Of a stretch of DNA of 64,000 bases, positions 32,602 to 41,396 are shown piece by piece (position 1 is the first letter of the stretch; every line of letters begins with the position of its first letter). The position numbers and the translations under genes were made by a program. Source of the DNA: Rikenellaceae bacterium. Its GTDB lineage: Bacteria > Bacteroidota > Bacteroidia > Bacteroidales > UBA932. The stretch spans positions 248,001 to 312,000 of the forward strand of contig DPKJ01000005.1 of the NCBI GenBank assembly GCA_003542575.1, given 5' to 3'. The notes under the pieces are model-generated. The model was not told where the DNA came from. It did no database searches and saw only the letters and a program-made list of their open reading frames with translations.

Positions 32602-33444
32602 CTATCTGTAATCGTAAAATCCTATTCCTGTTTTTCTTCCCAAATGGCCTGCTCTGACCATTTTCCTTAACAGCGGATGAGGGCGGTATTTTGTATCACC
32701 AAACTCACTGTAGAGAACCTCCATAATTGCCAGACATACATCCAGACCGATAAGGTCTCCAAGTGCAAGGGGGCCCATAGGGTGATTTGCACCCATTTTC
32801 ATAGCTTCGTCAATCTCCTCCTTAGTTGCAACACCATCTGCAAGAATTCCAACTGCCTCATTAACAAGTGGAATAAGTATTCTGTTCACAACAAATCCGG
32901 GAGCTTCGTTTACGCTGACGGGCGTTTTACCTATTTTTACGGCCAATTCACAAACTGTTTTGTGGACCTCGTCAGATGTAACCTGACCTTTAATAACCTC
33001 AACAAGTTTCATAACGGGAGCCGGGTTAAAAAAGTGCATTCCTATAACTCTTTCGGCCCTTTTGGTAGATGCTGCGATTTCGGTAATTGATAGTGAAGAG
33101 GTATTTGATGCAAAGATTGTTTCGCTTTTGCATAATTTGTCAAGCACTCCGAAAACCTCTTTTTTAAGTGAGATATCTTCGAAAATAGCCTCGATTACAA
33201 GATCTGAATCGGCACAATCATCATAAGATAGAGTCTCTTTTATGTTTGACATAATTTCTGCCTTGGTTTCGGCAGTAATCTTACCCTTCTCCTCAAGCTT
33301 TGTGAGGTTTCTGAATATGTTGTTGTGTCCCCATTGAAGTTCGGCCTCGGTAAGACCCTTCATTACAACGCTCAATCCTGCTTGTGCAAATGCCAGAACA
33401 ATGCCGCTTCCCATTGTACCTGTTCCGATAACGCAAATTTTCAT
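32602..33444 (-). CDS. hbd: 3-hydroxybutyryl-CoA dehydrogenase
   Basis: Oxidises (S)-3-hydroxybutyryl-CoA or reduces acetoacetyl-CoA with NAD(H). The Rossmann motif is VIGTGTMGSGI at the N terminus; the catalytic His is in ERVIGMHFFNPAPVMKLVEVI, with Glu in the same stretch, followed by NEAPGFVVNRIL and the C-terminal GRKTGIGFYDY. 280 residues, exactly the family size. It follows the crotonase gene by 28 bp. The pair would form the C4 hydroxyacyl/enoyl-CoA module of butyrate metabolism. Confidence 0.93.
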   Translation of the reverse strand: MKICVIGTGTMGSGIVLAFAQAGLSVVMKGLTEAELQWGHNNIFRNLTKLEEKGKITAETKAEIMSNIKETLSYDDCADSDLVIEAIFEDISLKKEVFGVLDKLCKSETIFASNTSSLSITEIAASTKRAERVIGMHFFNPAPVMKLVEVIKGQVTSDEVHKTVCELAVKIGKTPVSVNEAPGFVVNRILIPLVNEAVGILADGVATKEEIDEAMKMGANHPMGPLALGDLIGLDVCLAIMEVLYSEFGDTKYRPHPLLRKMVRAGHLGRKTGIGFYDYR

Positions 33445-33472
33445 AATTCGTTTATTTATTGTTGATTAAGTA

Positions 33473-34252
33473 TTATTTGTTTTTAAAGTCAGGTTTCCTT
33501 TTTGCAATGAATGCCTCCATACCCTCTTTTTGATCTTCGGTAGAGAAACATAGTCCGAAAAGGTTATTTTCAAATCCCACACCGGAATCGGTGTCAGTTT
33601 CTGATGATAGGTTTATTGACTCTTTTGCCATCCTTACAGCCTGAGGAGCATTTGCTGCAATCTTTGCCGCTATTTCATTGGCTTTGTTCATCAACTCATC
33701 TGCCGGAACAACAAAGTTAACCAGACCTATTCTTAATGCCTCTTCTGAATCAACTATTCTCCCTGTAAAAATCAGCTCTTTGGCAACAGCAAGTCCTACA
33801 ATTTTTTGCAACCTGACAGTGCCTGAGAAACCGGGTATTATTCCAAGTGAAACCTCGGGCTGTCCAAACTTTGCTTTTTCAGAAGCAACTCTGATATCGC
33901 ACGATATTGCAAGTTCACATCCTCCACCCAAGGCAAAACCATTCACTGCAGCAATTACAGGAATTGATAATTTCTCAATTTTTCTAAAGAGAGAAGACCC
34001 CTTTATACCAAACTCTTTGGCCCGGGAAGGGTTCATAGCCGACATTTCAGAAATATCTGCTCCTGCTACAAATGCCCTACCGGCACCTGTAATTATAACC
34101 ACCTTTATATCATTGTCTTGTGCAATAATATCAAAAACTTTTCCAAGTTCTTCAATAATAAGTGAATTTAGAGCATTCAGTGATTCGGGATTATTTATTG
34201 TTACAGTGCAGATACCGTTTTCTGTAACCGAAAGGATTTTGTTTTCGTTCAT
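33473..34252 (-). CDS. Enoyl-CoA hydratase/crotonase
   Basis: 259-residue crotonase-fold protein that hydrates crotonyl-CoA or a related enoyl-CoA. The oxyanion-hole motifs AGRAFVAGADISEM and VNGFALGGGCELAISCD are intact, and Glu residues in the right places (QPEVSLGIIPGFSGT) match the catalytic pair. First gene of the likely crt-hbd-PPDK_N operon. Specific substrate inferred only from pairing with hbd. Confidence 0.9.
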   Translation of the reverse strand: MNENKILSVTENGICTVTINNPESLNALNSLIIEELGKVFDIIAQDNDIKVVIITGAGRAFVAGADISEMSAMNPSRAKEFGIKGSSLFRKIEKLSIPVIAAVNGFALGGGCELAISCDIRVASEKAKFGQPEVSLGIIPGFSGTVRLQKIVGLAVAKELIFTGRIVDSEEALRIGLVNFVVPADELMNKANEIAAKIAANAPQAVRMAKESINLSSETDTDSGVGFENNLFGLCFSTEDQKEGMEAFIAKRKPDFKNK

Positions 34253-34384
34253 AGATTTAATAATTCAGATTCAGGCATTAAATATAATTCATTTTTTTGA
34301 GGATAAATTCTTATTCTTTTTTTTTATTGTCACAAGTTGACAAAATACTACAATATTTTTGTATTATAAATAAAATTGGAAATC

Positions 34385-34540
34385 ATGAAAAAGAATGAAA
34401 ATCAAAAAGTTGAAAAAGCAACCATGATTGAAATTGAAAAAGACTATCTGGCAATTACAATTGATTTGCTATTCAGCAGAGAGACCATTGACTATAGAGG
34501 CGATGAGTTTATTGATCCCAGGTTTGTAGTCAATTTTTAG
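34385..34540 (+). CDS. Small acidic protein, 51 residues, function unknown
   Basis: A short reading frame from ATG 34385 to TAG 34540, opening MKKNENQKVEKATMIEIEKD, with the sense of a soluble amphipathic peptide. It lies in the gap between divergent crotonase and SDR genes, preceded by an AT-rich region, and does not overlap another gene. I do not recognise it. Amino-acid use is plausible for a real small protein but evidence is limited to the open frame and its placement. Confidence 0.4.
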   Translation: MKKNENQKVEKATMIEIEKDYLAITIDLLFSRETIDYRGDEFIDPRFVVNF

Positions 34541-34570
34541 GGCTCTGTTTCGTTTAACCGGGATATTGCA

Positions 34571-34578
34571 TAACTTTG
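34571..34578 (+). promoter_or_regulatory. TAnnTTTG -7 promoter core for the SDR gene
   Basis: TAACTTTG, 29 bp upstream of the ATG at 34608. It may also serve the corrinoid operon that follows after a 49-bp gap. Confidence 0.5.
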
Positions 34579-34607
34579 GCTTTAGAACTTGATAAAATTT
34601 AAAATTT

Positions 34608-35333
34608 ATGTCCAAAAAAGCTATTGTAGTGGGTGCAACTTCAGGTATTGGAAGAGGTATAGCAGAGCTTCTTGTATCAAAGGGTTATATAGTTGGTATA
34701 ACCGGCAGAAGAGAGCATCTGCTTAACGAGATAAAAGCTTCGTCTCCCTCGTCCTATATCGTAAGCACATTTGATATAAACAATACTCAAAACGTTCTGG
34801 AAAAACTGGAAGATCTTGCAACACAACTTGGCGGGGTTGATCTCTTCATTCTCAGTTCAGGAGTCGGAAAAAGAAACAAAGACCTTGATCTTGAACCGGA
34901 ACTTGATACTATAATGACTAATGTGACAGGTTTCACAACTGCTGTAAACTGGGCCTATAAATATTTTGAAAATGCCGGAGGAGGTAAACTTGCATCCATA
35001 AGCTCAATTGCAGGAACCAGAGGCTTTGGGCTCTCACCATCATATTCAGCATCAAAATCATACCAGATAAAGTATCTTGAGGCGTTAAGGCAAAAGGCTA
35101 AAACTACAGGTGGTAAAATCAGCGTAACAGATGTTCGTCCCGGATTTGTTGACACCGCAATGGGCAATGGTGACGGTGCTTTCTGGATTGCTCCGGTTGA
35201 AAAGGCTTCAAAACAAATTGTCAGGGCAATTGATAATAAACGGGGTGTTGTCTTTGTAACTAAAAGATGGAGGATTGTCTCAATTCTTCTCAGATTAATA
35301 CCGCGTTCTATTTTTGAGAGGCTTAAGTTCTAA
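34608..35333 (+). CDS. Short-chain dehydrogenase/reductase
   Basis: 241-residue SDR with the NAD(P)-binding GATSGIGRGIAELL at the N terminus, the catalytic Ser in ISSIAGTRG and YSASK (Tyr-x3-Lys) intact. NITGRRE after the second strand suggests NADP preference (inference from the Arg pair). The C-terminal basic hydrophobic tail is typical of YdfG-like or membrane-associated SDRs. It lies just upstream of the corrinoid methyltransferase genes, but a metabolic link is not shown. Confidence 0.82.
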   Translation: MSKKAIVVGATSGIGRGIAELLVSKGYIVGITGRREHLLNEIKASSPSSYIVSTFDINNTQNVLEKLEDLATQLGGVDLFILSSGVGKRNKDLDLEPELDTIMTNVTGFTTAVNWAYKYFENAGGGKLASISSIAGTRGFGLSPSYSASKSYQIKYLEALRQKAKTTGGKISVTDVRPGFVDTAMGNGDGAFWIAPVEKASKQIVRAIDNKRGVVFVTKRWRIVSILLRLIPRSIFERLKF

Positions 35334-35382
35334 ATACTATTTTATTAAATTTGTTAACTGATTCCTAAACGAGATAAAAGGC

Positions 35383-36042
35383 ATGGACAATTACATCGAG
35401 AAAATTTCCATCTGTATTCAAAAGGGAAAAATAAATATGGACTCCCCATATCCTCCGGATATGAAAGGGATGCCCGGAGCAGACGAACTAACCGGTGAGG
35501 CGTTAAATAATGGCGTAAAGGCAAATGAGATTCTCACAGGTGCAATGATACCAGCAATGGGTATTGTCGGCGAATTGTTTAAAGATAAAAAACTATTTGT
35601 CCCGCAAGTACTTATGTCTGCAAAGGCCATGAACAGTGCTTTGGTACACCTTAAGCCATATTTCACTTCTGGAGAGATTAAAAGGAGAGGTACCTTCATT
35701 ATTGGAACAGTAGCAGGAGACTTACACGATATTGGGAAAAATCTTGTATCGATGATGATTGAAGGTTCTGGATGGGATGTAATTGATCTTGGAGTTGATG
35801 TAAAATCCGAACAGTTTCTTGAGGCGGTCAGGAGTAACCCCAATGCTGTACTTGGAATGTCGGCGCTTCTCACAACTACCATGGAATCAATGGAAAAATC
35901 AGTCAGGCACATAAGGGATTTATACCCAAATTTAAGAATTCTGGTAGGAGGAGCTCCTCTGAATTCTGAATTTGCCAGCAGGATAGGGGCAAGTCTTTAT
36001 GCTCCAAATCCTCAGGTAGCTGTAGAATATCTTAACAGTTAG
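35383..36042 (+). CDS. Corrinoid protein (B12-binding methyl carrier)
   Basis: 219 residues with the two-domain form of MtaC/MtbC-type methyl carriers: a helical cap (about 25-90), then a Rossmann-like cobalamin domain with D-x-H-x2-G (Asp113, His115, Gly118 in AGDLHDIGKN), where His is the lower cobalt ligand. SALLTTTMESM and ILVGGAPLN are the other B12-binding motifs. It shuttles a methyl group between a substrate methyltransferase and an acceptor. First gene of a three-gene corrinoid cassette. Confidence 0.93.
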   Translation: MDNYIEKISICIQKGKINMDSPYPPDMKGMPGADELTGEALNNGVKANEILTGAMIPAMGIVGELFKDKKLFVPQVLMSAKAMNSALVHLKPYFTSGEIKRRGTFIIGTVAGDLHDIGKNLVSMMIEGSGWDVIDLGVDVKSEQFLEAVRSNPNAVLGMSALLTTTMESMEKSVRHIRDLYPNLRILVGGAPLNSEFASRIGASLYAPNPQVAVEYLNS

Positions 36043-36047
36043 ACCAT

Positions 36048-36680
36048 ATGGAAACGTTTACCGGATATACTTTTCCTCTTTCAGAACATGCGCTTAGGAC
36101 CGAAGATATTGTCCGGTTAACAGGGCCGGGATTTGAAGACGAGATATTAAGGATAAACCGGGCTTTTTTAAAAGTTAGTGCACTTGCAGGATTTACTGTT
36201 ATTGAAAGGCCATTAACAACTCCTGAAATGGGTTCGAAGATCTCCAGAATATTTGAAAAATCTGAAAAGACTGCATTGTTTGTCTTAACTTTAGGAATTG
36301 GCTATGAAAAGATAGCCGATGCTTACAGAGGGGACTCATTACTATATTATTTAACCGATGTAATTGCATCTGAGTATACAGAAGTGATAGCCCAAGTTAT
36401 TAACAGAAAAATTGCGGAGTATGCCTCGTCTCTAGGTTTAGGGAGTTCAAACCGTTATAGTCCCGGATATTGCGGATGGAAGCTTTCCGGACAAAGAGCC
36501 CTCTTCTCGTTTTTGCCTCCGATTCCGTGCGGAATTGAGCTTACCGATTCCTGTCTTATGAAACCGGTAAAATCAATAAGCGGAGCAGTGGCAATCGGAA
36601 AAAATATCAGATTTCAGAAATACGACTGTAGCATTTGTAAAGATGAAATATGCCTCTACAGAAAAAAATTCATTCTATGA
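36048..36680 (+). CDS. MetH activation-domain-like protein (corrinoid reactivation)
   Basis: 210 residues resembling the C-terminal SAM-binding reactivation domain of methionine synthase: RYSPGYCGWKLSGQRALFSFLP is the counterpart of the MetH motif. The C terminus adds CSICKDEICLYRK with three cysteines, which could bind iron-sulfur or redox-active groups. It starts 5 bp after the corrinoid protein. A role in reducing and re-methylating inactive Co(II) corrinoid is the natural reading, by homology. Confidence 0.82.
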   Translation: METFTGYTFPLSEHALRTEDIVRLTGPGFEDEILRINRAFLKVSALAGFTVIERPLTTPEMGSKISRIFEKSEKTALFVLTLGIGYEKIADAYRGDSLLYYLTDVIASEYTEVIAQVINRKIAEYASSLGLGSSNRYSPGYCGWKLSGQRALFSFLPPIPCGIELTDSCLMKPVKSISGAVAIGKNIRFQKYDCSICKDEICLYRKKFIL

Positions 36681-37822
36681 CAACTATGACTTCAAGAGAG
36701 AGAGTGCAGAGTGCTATGTCTCTCCGTAAACCCGACAGGGTTCCGCTTATGTGCCAGTTTAGCATCGGTTCAATGATGAATCTTTTACGCCCGTCTCCCG
36801 CTGAATTTTGGTATGACGGAAGGCTCTTTTCTATTGGTTTGGTAGAATTGTGCGAGAGGTTTTCGTTTGATGGAATCCTTGTGAGTCTTCACGGACATTC
36901 ACCTGACTGGAGAGATAAAATTGTCTCTTTCAAACAGATATCTGAAGGCAAGCAGGAACTTACATTTGAAGATCGTGTTGAGATTCATTCCTGGGACGAT
37001 CTCCCGCTTGTTAAATACAACAACAAAGGCCAAAGACCACCTGTTGACACAATTAATGTTGACAAAGATGTTCCAGACAGTATTGAGTATATTCCGGTAT
37101 CACAGGATCTCTACTTTATGATTGACAAAGATCACCCTTTTGATATATTTGATTACATAAAGGAGCTAACAGGCGACAAGTATTCAATTCACGGCGAAAT
37201 TACATCTCCGTTTGACTATCTGCTTGATTTGCTCGGCTACGAAGAGGCTCTCATGTCACTTATAATGAATCCTGATAAATGCAAAGCTATACTTGCAAAA
37301 TTTGCCAATGGAGTGGGAGACCTGGCAGAGAAAATGTGTAAATACGATATAGACGCAATCAAAATTTCGTCACCTTTTGCAGGTATGGGTTTTATATCTC
37401 CGGAACACTACAGTGAATTTGTCCTTCCATACGAAAAAGAGATAATCTCCAGAATAAGAGCTAATGGTAAACATTCATATATTCACACCTGCGGCCATAT
37501 TGATGACAGACTTGAACTTATGCGTGATTCCGGGACATCCGGGCTTGAGTGTCTCGATCCTGAACCGGTTGGCAATGTTGACCTGGAAAATGCATTCGGC
37601 AGAGTAGGAGATCAACTCTTCATTAAGGGCAATATTGACTCAGTTAACTCGCTACTCTATGCTGACGACTCAAAGGCAGAATCTGACATTCTTAAGATAA
37701 TTGAAACGGGCAAAAAGGGAAAAGGTTTTATCCTAAGTACAGCGTGTTCAATTGCCCCAAAAGTCACTGCCGAGAGACTTCACATGCTTTACAACCTTGT
37801 CAGGGAGCACGGTAAATACTAA
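36677..37822 (+). CDS. UroD-family (MtaA/MtbA-like) corrinoid methyltransferase
   Basis: 381 residues, uroporphyrinogen-decarboxylase fold. The zinc-binding site of methyltransferases is seen in YIHTCGHIDD and GLECLDPEP (His-x-Cys then Cys). The N-terminal MTSRERVQSAMSLRKPDRVP is typical of the family. The ATG at 36677 overlaps the preceding stop by ATGA and is preferred to 36650. It may move methyl groups from the corrinoid protein to an acceptor or from a methyl donor to it. True UroD is unlikely because the His/Cys metal ligands are present and the neighbours are corrinoid genes. Confidence 0.87.
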   Translation: MTTMTSRERVQSAMSLRKPDRVPLMCQFSIGSMMNLLRPSPAEFWYDGRLFSIGLVELCERFSFDGILVSLHGHSPDWRDKIVSFKQISEGKQELTFEDRVEIHSWDDLPLVKYNNKGQRPPVDTINVDKDVPDSIEYIPVSQDLYFMIDKDHPFDIFDYIKELTGDKYSIHGEITSPFDYLLDLLGYEEALMSLIMNPDKCKAILAKFANGVGDLAEKMCKYDIDAIKISSPFAGMGFISPEHYSEFVLPYEKEIISRIRANGKHSYIHTCGHIDDRLELMRDSGTSGLECLDPEPVGNVDLENAFGRVGDQLFIKGNIDSVNSLLYADDSKAESDILKIIETGKKGKGFILSTACSIAPKVTAERLHMLYNLVREHGKY

Positions 37823-37871
37823 AAAAAATCCCCGCGTCAGTTTGTGGTAACACTCACATTATAAGTAAAAT

Positions 37872-37912
37872 AAAAATGAGCCAAATTTCTATTAGAAATC
37901 TGGCTCATTTTT
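37872..37912. terminator. Bidirectional terminator between the corrinoid operon and htpG
   Basis: A 12-bp stem AAAAATGAGCCA / TGGCTCATTTTT with an inner ATTTC/GAAAT stem. A runs on one side and T runs on the other suit termination of both convergent genes. Confidence 0.8.
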
Positions 37913-37955
37913 AATATATTTTATATCAATTATATACCATAAACTGGCGTGGAGA

Positions 37956-40004
37956 TCATTTTATCAACGATTGAGTCCTCTTGATAAAACGGCTGAGTTC
38001 TTCACCCTTTAGCATTCCGTTTGAGAGAAGCGCAAGATCGCTCACTTGTTTAACCAGCTGATTCTCCTTGCCAAATTCTGTGTTAATCTCCTTTCTCTTC
38101 TCTTTAATCGACTGAATCTCCTTCTCAATCGACTCTTTTTCATCTTTATCAAGAGTATCAACCTCTTCTGGTTTTAACTTACTTGTCTTATCGTTTATTG
38201 CAGTCAATTTTTGATTTGATTCAGTTTCTTTTGAAGCCAGTTCTTCAATTCTAGCCCCTGTAGCTCCTCTCTTATCTTCAATTATTCTCTTGATAAGATG
38301 ATTATCGTAATTTACTACAATTGAGTACGATTCTGGCAGTGACCCATAAAAGTTCATACCACCACCCAATGCAGACATGTCTCTGTAACGCCTCATAAAT
38401 TCATTCTGGGTAATGAGAACTGCATTCTCATTTTCTCCAAGGCACTCCAGGCTTACGCTGTAGTGAGCTCCTTTTGGAAGAACCGATTCAAAAATCTCAG
38501 ATATATCATTTTGCTCTTCTTGCGGTAATTCAGGTTTTTTAACTTCATCTTTCTCGATTAACCTGTCGATATGTGCCGAATCTACCCGGGCAAATGTAGT
38601 CTCTTTAAGTTTGGCTTCCAGATGGTTGATGAAGTGCGCATCAAGTTGACTGTCAAATATTAATACATCGTATCCTCTGTTTTTGGCACTTTCAATATAT
38701 GAGTATTGTTCCTCTTTGTCTGTTGAATAGAGATAGACAACTTTGTTATGTTTATCAGTCTGATTTGCCTCAACCAGTTTGCGATACTCTTCGTAGCTGA
38801 AGTACTTGTCATCGGCATTCTTTAAAAGAGCAAATTTCTCTGCACGTTCATTAAATTTCTCGTCAGATAACATTCCGTACTCAATGAATATCTTTAGGTT
38901 ATCCCATTTCTCTTCAAGTTTTTCTCTCTCGTTTTTAAAGAGGTCTTCAAGTCGGTCTGATACCTTTTTGGTAATATGATTTGATATTTTTTTGACATTT
39001 GAATCTGACTGAAGATAGCTTCTCGAAACGTTGAGAGGGATATCCGGTGAGTCAATTACACCATGTAAAAGAGTTAAAAAATCAGGGACGATATTTTCTA
39101 CAGAATCTGTTACAAATACCTGATTACAATATAATTGAATCTTGTTTCGAGAAATTTCTACTTTGTCTTTAATCTTTGGAAAATAGAGAATACCTGTAAG
39201 AGTAAAAGGGTAATCAACATTTAGATGAATGTAAAAGAGAGGGTCGTCCTGGGCAGGGTAAAGTTGCCTGTAAAAGTTCATGTAATCCTCCTCTTTAAGA
39301 TCTGATGGCTTTCTTGTCCAGAGTGGAGAGGTGTCGTTGATTACTTTGTCTTTATCTGTCTCAATCTCTTTTCCATCTTTCCACTCCTTTACTTTTCCAA
39401 AAACAATCTCGACAGGAAGATATCTGCAATACTTCTTTAATAGAAATTCAATTTTTGATTCCTCGGCAAACTCCTTGGATTCATCATCCAGATATAGAAT
39501 AATATCGGTTCCTCTTTCACTCTTTTTACCTTTTGTGATTTGATATTCGGGATCACCTTCACAACTCCATTTAACCGGTTCAGCTCCCTCTTTCCATGAA
39601 AGAGTTTGAATTTCAACCTTTTTGGAAACCATAAATGATGAGTAGAATCCAAGCCCGAAATGGCCGATTATATTGTTTAATTGATCTTTGTATTTATCGA
39701 GAAATTCTCCTGCACTTGAAAATGCAATCTGGTTAATATATTTCTGAACCTCCTCCTCGGTCATTCCTATACCATTATCACTAACGGTAATTGTACCTTT
39801 TTTTGAATCGGCAGAAATACGGATTTTTAACTCTCCCAGTTCTCCCTGAAATTCGCCATTTCCCGAGAGTGCCCTGAGTTTCTGAATTGCGTCAACTCCG
39901 TTTGAAACAAGTTCTCTTAAGAAGATTTCGTGGTCAGAATAGAGAAATTTCTTGATAATCGGAAATATATTCTCCGTTGTAACTCCAATTTTACCTTTAT
40001 GCAT
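37956..40004 (-). CDS. htpG: Hsp90-family chaperone HtpG
   Basis: ATP-dependent cytoplasmic chaperone of 682 residues. The N-terminal ATPase domain shows the GHKL Bergerat motifs LRELVSNGVDAIQKL, VSDNGIGM and GHFGLGFYSSF. The middle domain contains the client-binding region and the NVSRSYLQ catalytic-loop arginine. The Bacteroidota form starts MHKGKIGVTTENIFP. The ATG at 40004 was preferred over an upstream in-frame ATG at 40016. Convergent with the UroD-family gene; the shared terminator lies between. Confidence 0.96.
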   Translation of the reverse strand: MHKGKIGVTTENIFPIIKKFLYSDHEIFLRELVSNGVDAIQKLRALSGNGEFQGELGELKIRISADSKKGTITVSDNGIGMTEEEVQKYINQIAFSSAGEFLDKYKDQLNNIIGHFGLGFYSSFMVSKKVEIQTLSWKEGAEPVKWSCEGDPEYQITKGKKSERGTDIILYLDDESKEFAEESKIEFLLKKYCRYLPVEIVFGKVKEWKDGKEIETDKDKVINDTSPLWTRKPSDLKEEDYMNFYRQLYPAQDDPLFYIHLNVDYPFTLTGILYFPKIKDKVEISRNKIQLYCNQVFVTDSVENIVPDFLTLLHGVIDSPDIPLNVSRSYLQSDSNVKKISNHITKKVSDRLEDLFKNEREKLEEKWDNLKIFIEYGMLSDEKFNERAEKFALLKNADDKYFSYEEYRKLVEANQTDKHNKVVYLYSTDKEEQYSYIESAKNRGYDVLIFDSQLDAHFINHLEAKLKETTFARVDSAHIDRLIEKDEVKKPELPQEEQNDISEIFESVLPKGAHYSVSLECLGENENAVLITQNEFMRRYRDMSALGGGMNFYGSLPESYSIVVNYDNHLIKRIIEDKRGATGARIEELASKETESNQKLTAINDKTSKLKPEEVDTLDKDEKESIEKEIQSIKEKRKEINTEFGKENQLVKQVSDLALLSNGMLKGEELSRFIKRTQSLIK

Positions 40005-40080
40005 AGTTAAATTCATTTATGTTATGCATAAATAAACTCAAAAGGCATACCAAAGGCGATATGCTGACAAATAGACAGAT

Positions 40081-41388
40081 TTATTTGCAGACCATTATAT
40101 CAAGAATCATGTCATCGGTAATCTGCATTCCCTTTGATCCGATTTTTCCAAGGTTATGAATTGTCTTCTCTATGTCCTTTTCAATAATGCCGTCATTATC
40201 AGAGATACAAATATTATCAAGGGCCAAAATGGCCGATTGAACTGCAGAGGAGACACCTGAGGCAACTTTTAGAGCACATCCCACTTTAGCACCATCACAT
40301 ACCATTCCGGTAATGTTACCTATCATGTTCTTAATGGAGTAACAGATTTGATCATAATTACCGCCTTTAAGATATACAATTCCGCAAGAGGCACCTGTAG
40401 AGGCTATTACGCATCCGCAAAGGGCCGATAGTTTGCCGAGGTATCCTTTTATATGTATTGCGATCAAATGTGCCAGTACAAGAGCTCTTGCCAATTCGAG
40501 CTGAGATGACCCCAGTTTATCTGATGCAGCAATTACAGGCATAGTGACGGTAATACCCTGGTTTCCACTTCCTGAATTACTCATAGCAGGCAGGGTACAG
40601 CCTGCCATTCTAGCATCTGAAGCAGCTGCTGTAATTGCCATAGAGTGGGTGAGAAGTCCGTCTCCAAACACATTCTTATGAATGTTGTCTTTTATGGTCT
40701 TGCCAACTTTTAGTCCGTAATTGTTTTCCAGCCCCTCATCTGAAAGCGCTCTGTTGAGGGTGACAGAATCAAGAATAAAGGAGATATCACCAAAAGGGAC
40801 AGATTTGGCAAACTTAACTATTGTCTTAACAGTGAGTTTGAAATCGTTAATCTCTCTGTTTTCGTTATTTGAATTCTTGCTTTCACTCCCCTGAGATCCG
40901 CTCTTGTAAATTATTTTATTGTCTCTAATTACTTGAGTGATATTATCGTGATTGTCCTCGATTATTGCAGATGAAGAGTGTTTCCCTGAGGTGCATTCTG
41001 CTGAGATATATAATTTCTTGTCAGTTTCGGCAATTGATAATGACACTAACTTATCTTCCAGCATCTTTTTAGCCTTGTCTATACTGGATTTATTAAGATC
41101 TTTCAAAACCTCCAGCCGATAGCCGGAAACTCCACAAGTAACACCCAGAGCAGCTGCAATATGCAAACCAACCATGCCTGTTCCCGGGACACCTACACCC
41201 ATTCCATTCTTTAAAATGTTTCCACTTACTGCAATTTCTACCCTGTCCGGCTCAACGCCTATCTCTCTCAGGGCCTCTGCAGCCTTTGCAACTGCCAGTG
41301 ATACAGCAACAGGTTCGGTGCATCCTAAAGCCGGTTTTACTTCTCTCTTAATAAGTTCGATTATCTCCAACTCCCTCTCCCTTGTCAT
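40081..41388 (-). CDS. L-cysteine desulfidase family protein (CyuA/UPF0597)
   Basis: 435 residues, iron-sulfur enzyme of the serine dehydratase alpha-like family that degrades cysteine to sulfide, ammonia and pyruvate. The N-terminal PALGCTEPVAVSLA, the central NSGSGNQGIT and the Cys motifs SALCGCVIASTGASCG and DGAKVGCALK all match the family's cluster-binding cysteines. It follows the amidase gene by 8 bp and is probably in its operon. A D-cysteine desulfhydrase is encoded divergently 3 kb away. Confidence 0.88.
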   Translation of the reverse strand: MTRERELEIIELIKREVKPALGCTEPVAVSLAVAKAAEALREIGVEPDRVEIAVSGNILKNGMGVGVPGTGMVGLHIAAALGVTCGVSGYRLEVLKDLNKSSIDKAKKMLEDKLVSLSIAETDKKLYISAECTSGKHSSSAIIEDNHDNITQVIRDNKIIYKSGSQGSESKNSNNENREINDFKLTVKTIVKFAKSVPFGDISFILDSVTLNRALSDEGLENNYGLKVGKTIKDNIHKNVFGDGLLTHSMAITAAASDARMAGCTLPAMSNSGSGNQGITVTMPVIAASDKLGSSQLELARALVLAHLIAIHIKGYLGKLSALCGCVIASTGASCGIVYLKGGNYDQICYSIKNMIGNITGMVCDGAKVGCALKVASGVSSAVQSAILALDNICISDNDGIIEKDIEKTIHNLGKIGSKGMQITDDMILDIMVCK

Positions 41389-41396
41389 TCCTTAAT

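Noticed and set aside
33678..34340. 220-residue open frame opposite the crotonase gene
   Set aside because: It lies antisense to a clear crotonase with intact motifs, has Ser/Pro-rich composition typical of shadow frames and matches no family known to me.
35418..35912. 164-residue open frame opposite the corrinoid protein gene
   Set aside because: Complementary shadow of a gene with a complete B12-binding motif.
36677..37822. Uroporphyrinogen decarboxylase (hemE)
   Set aside because: The His-x-Cys and later Cys ligands, and corrinoid gene neighbours, place it with methyltransferases.
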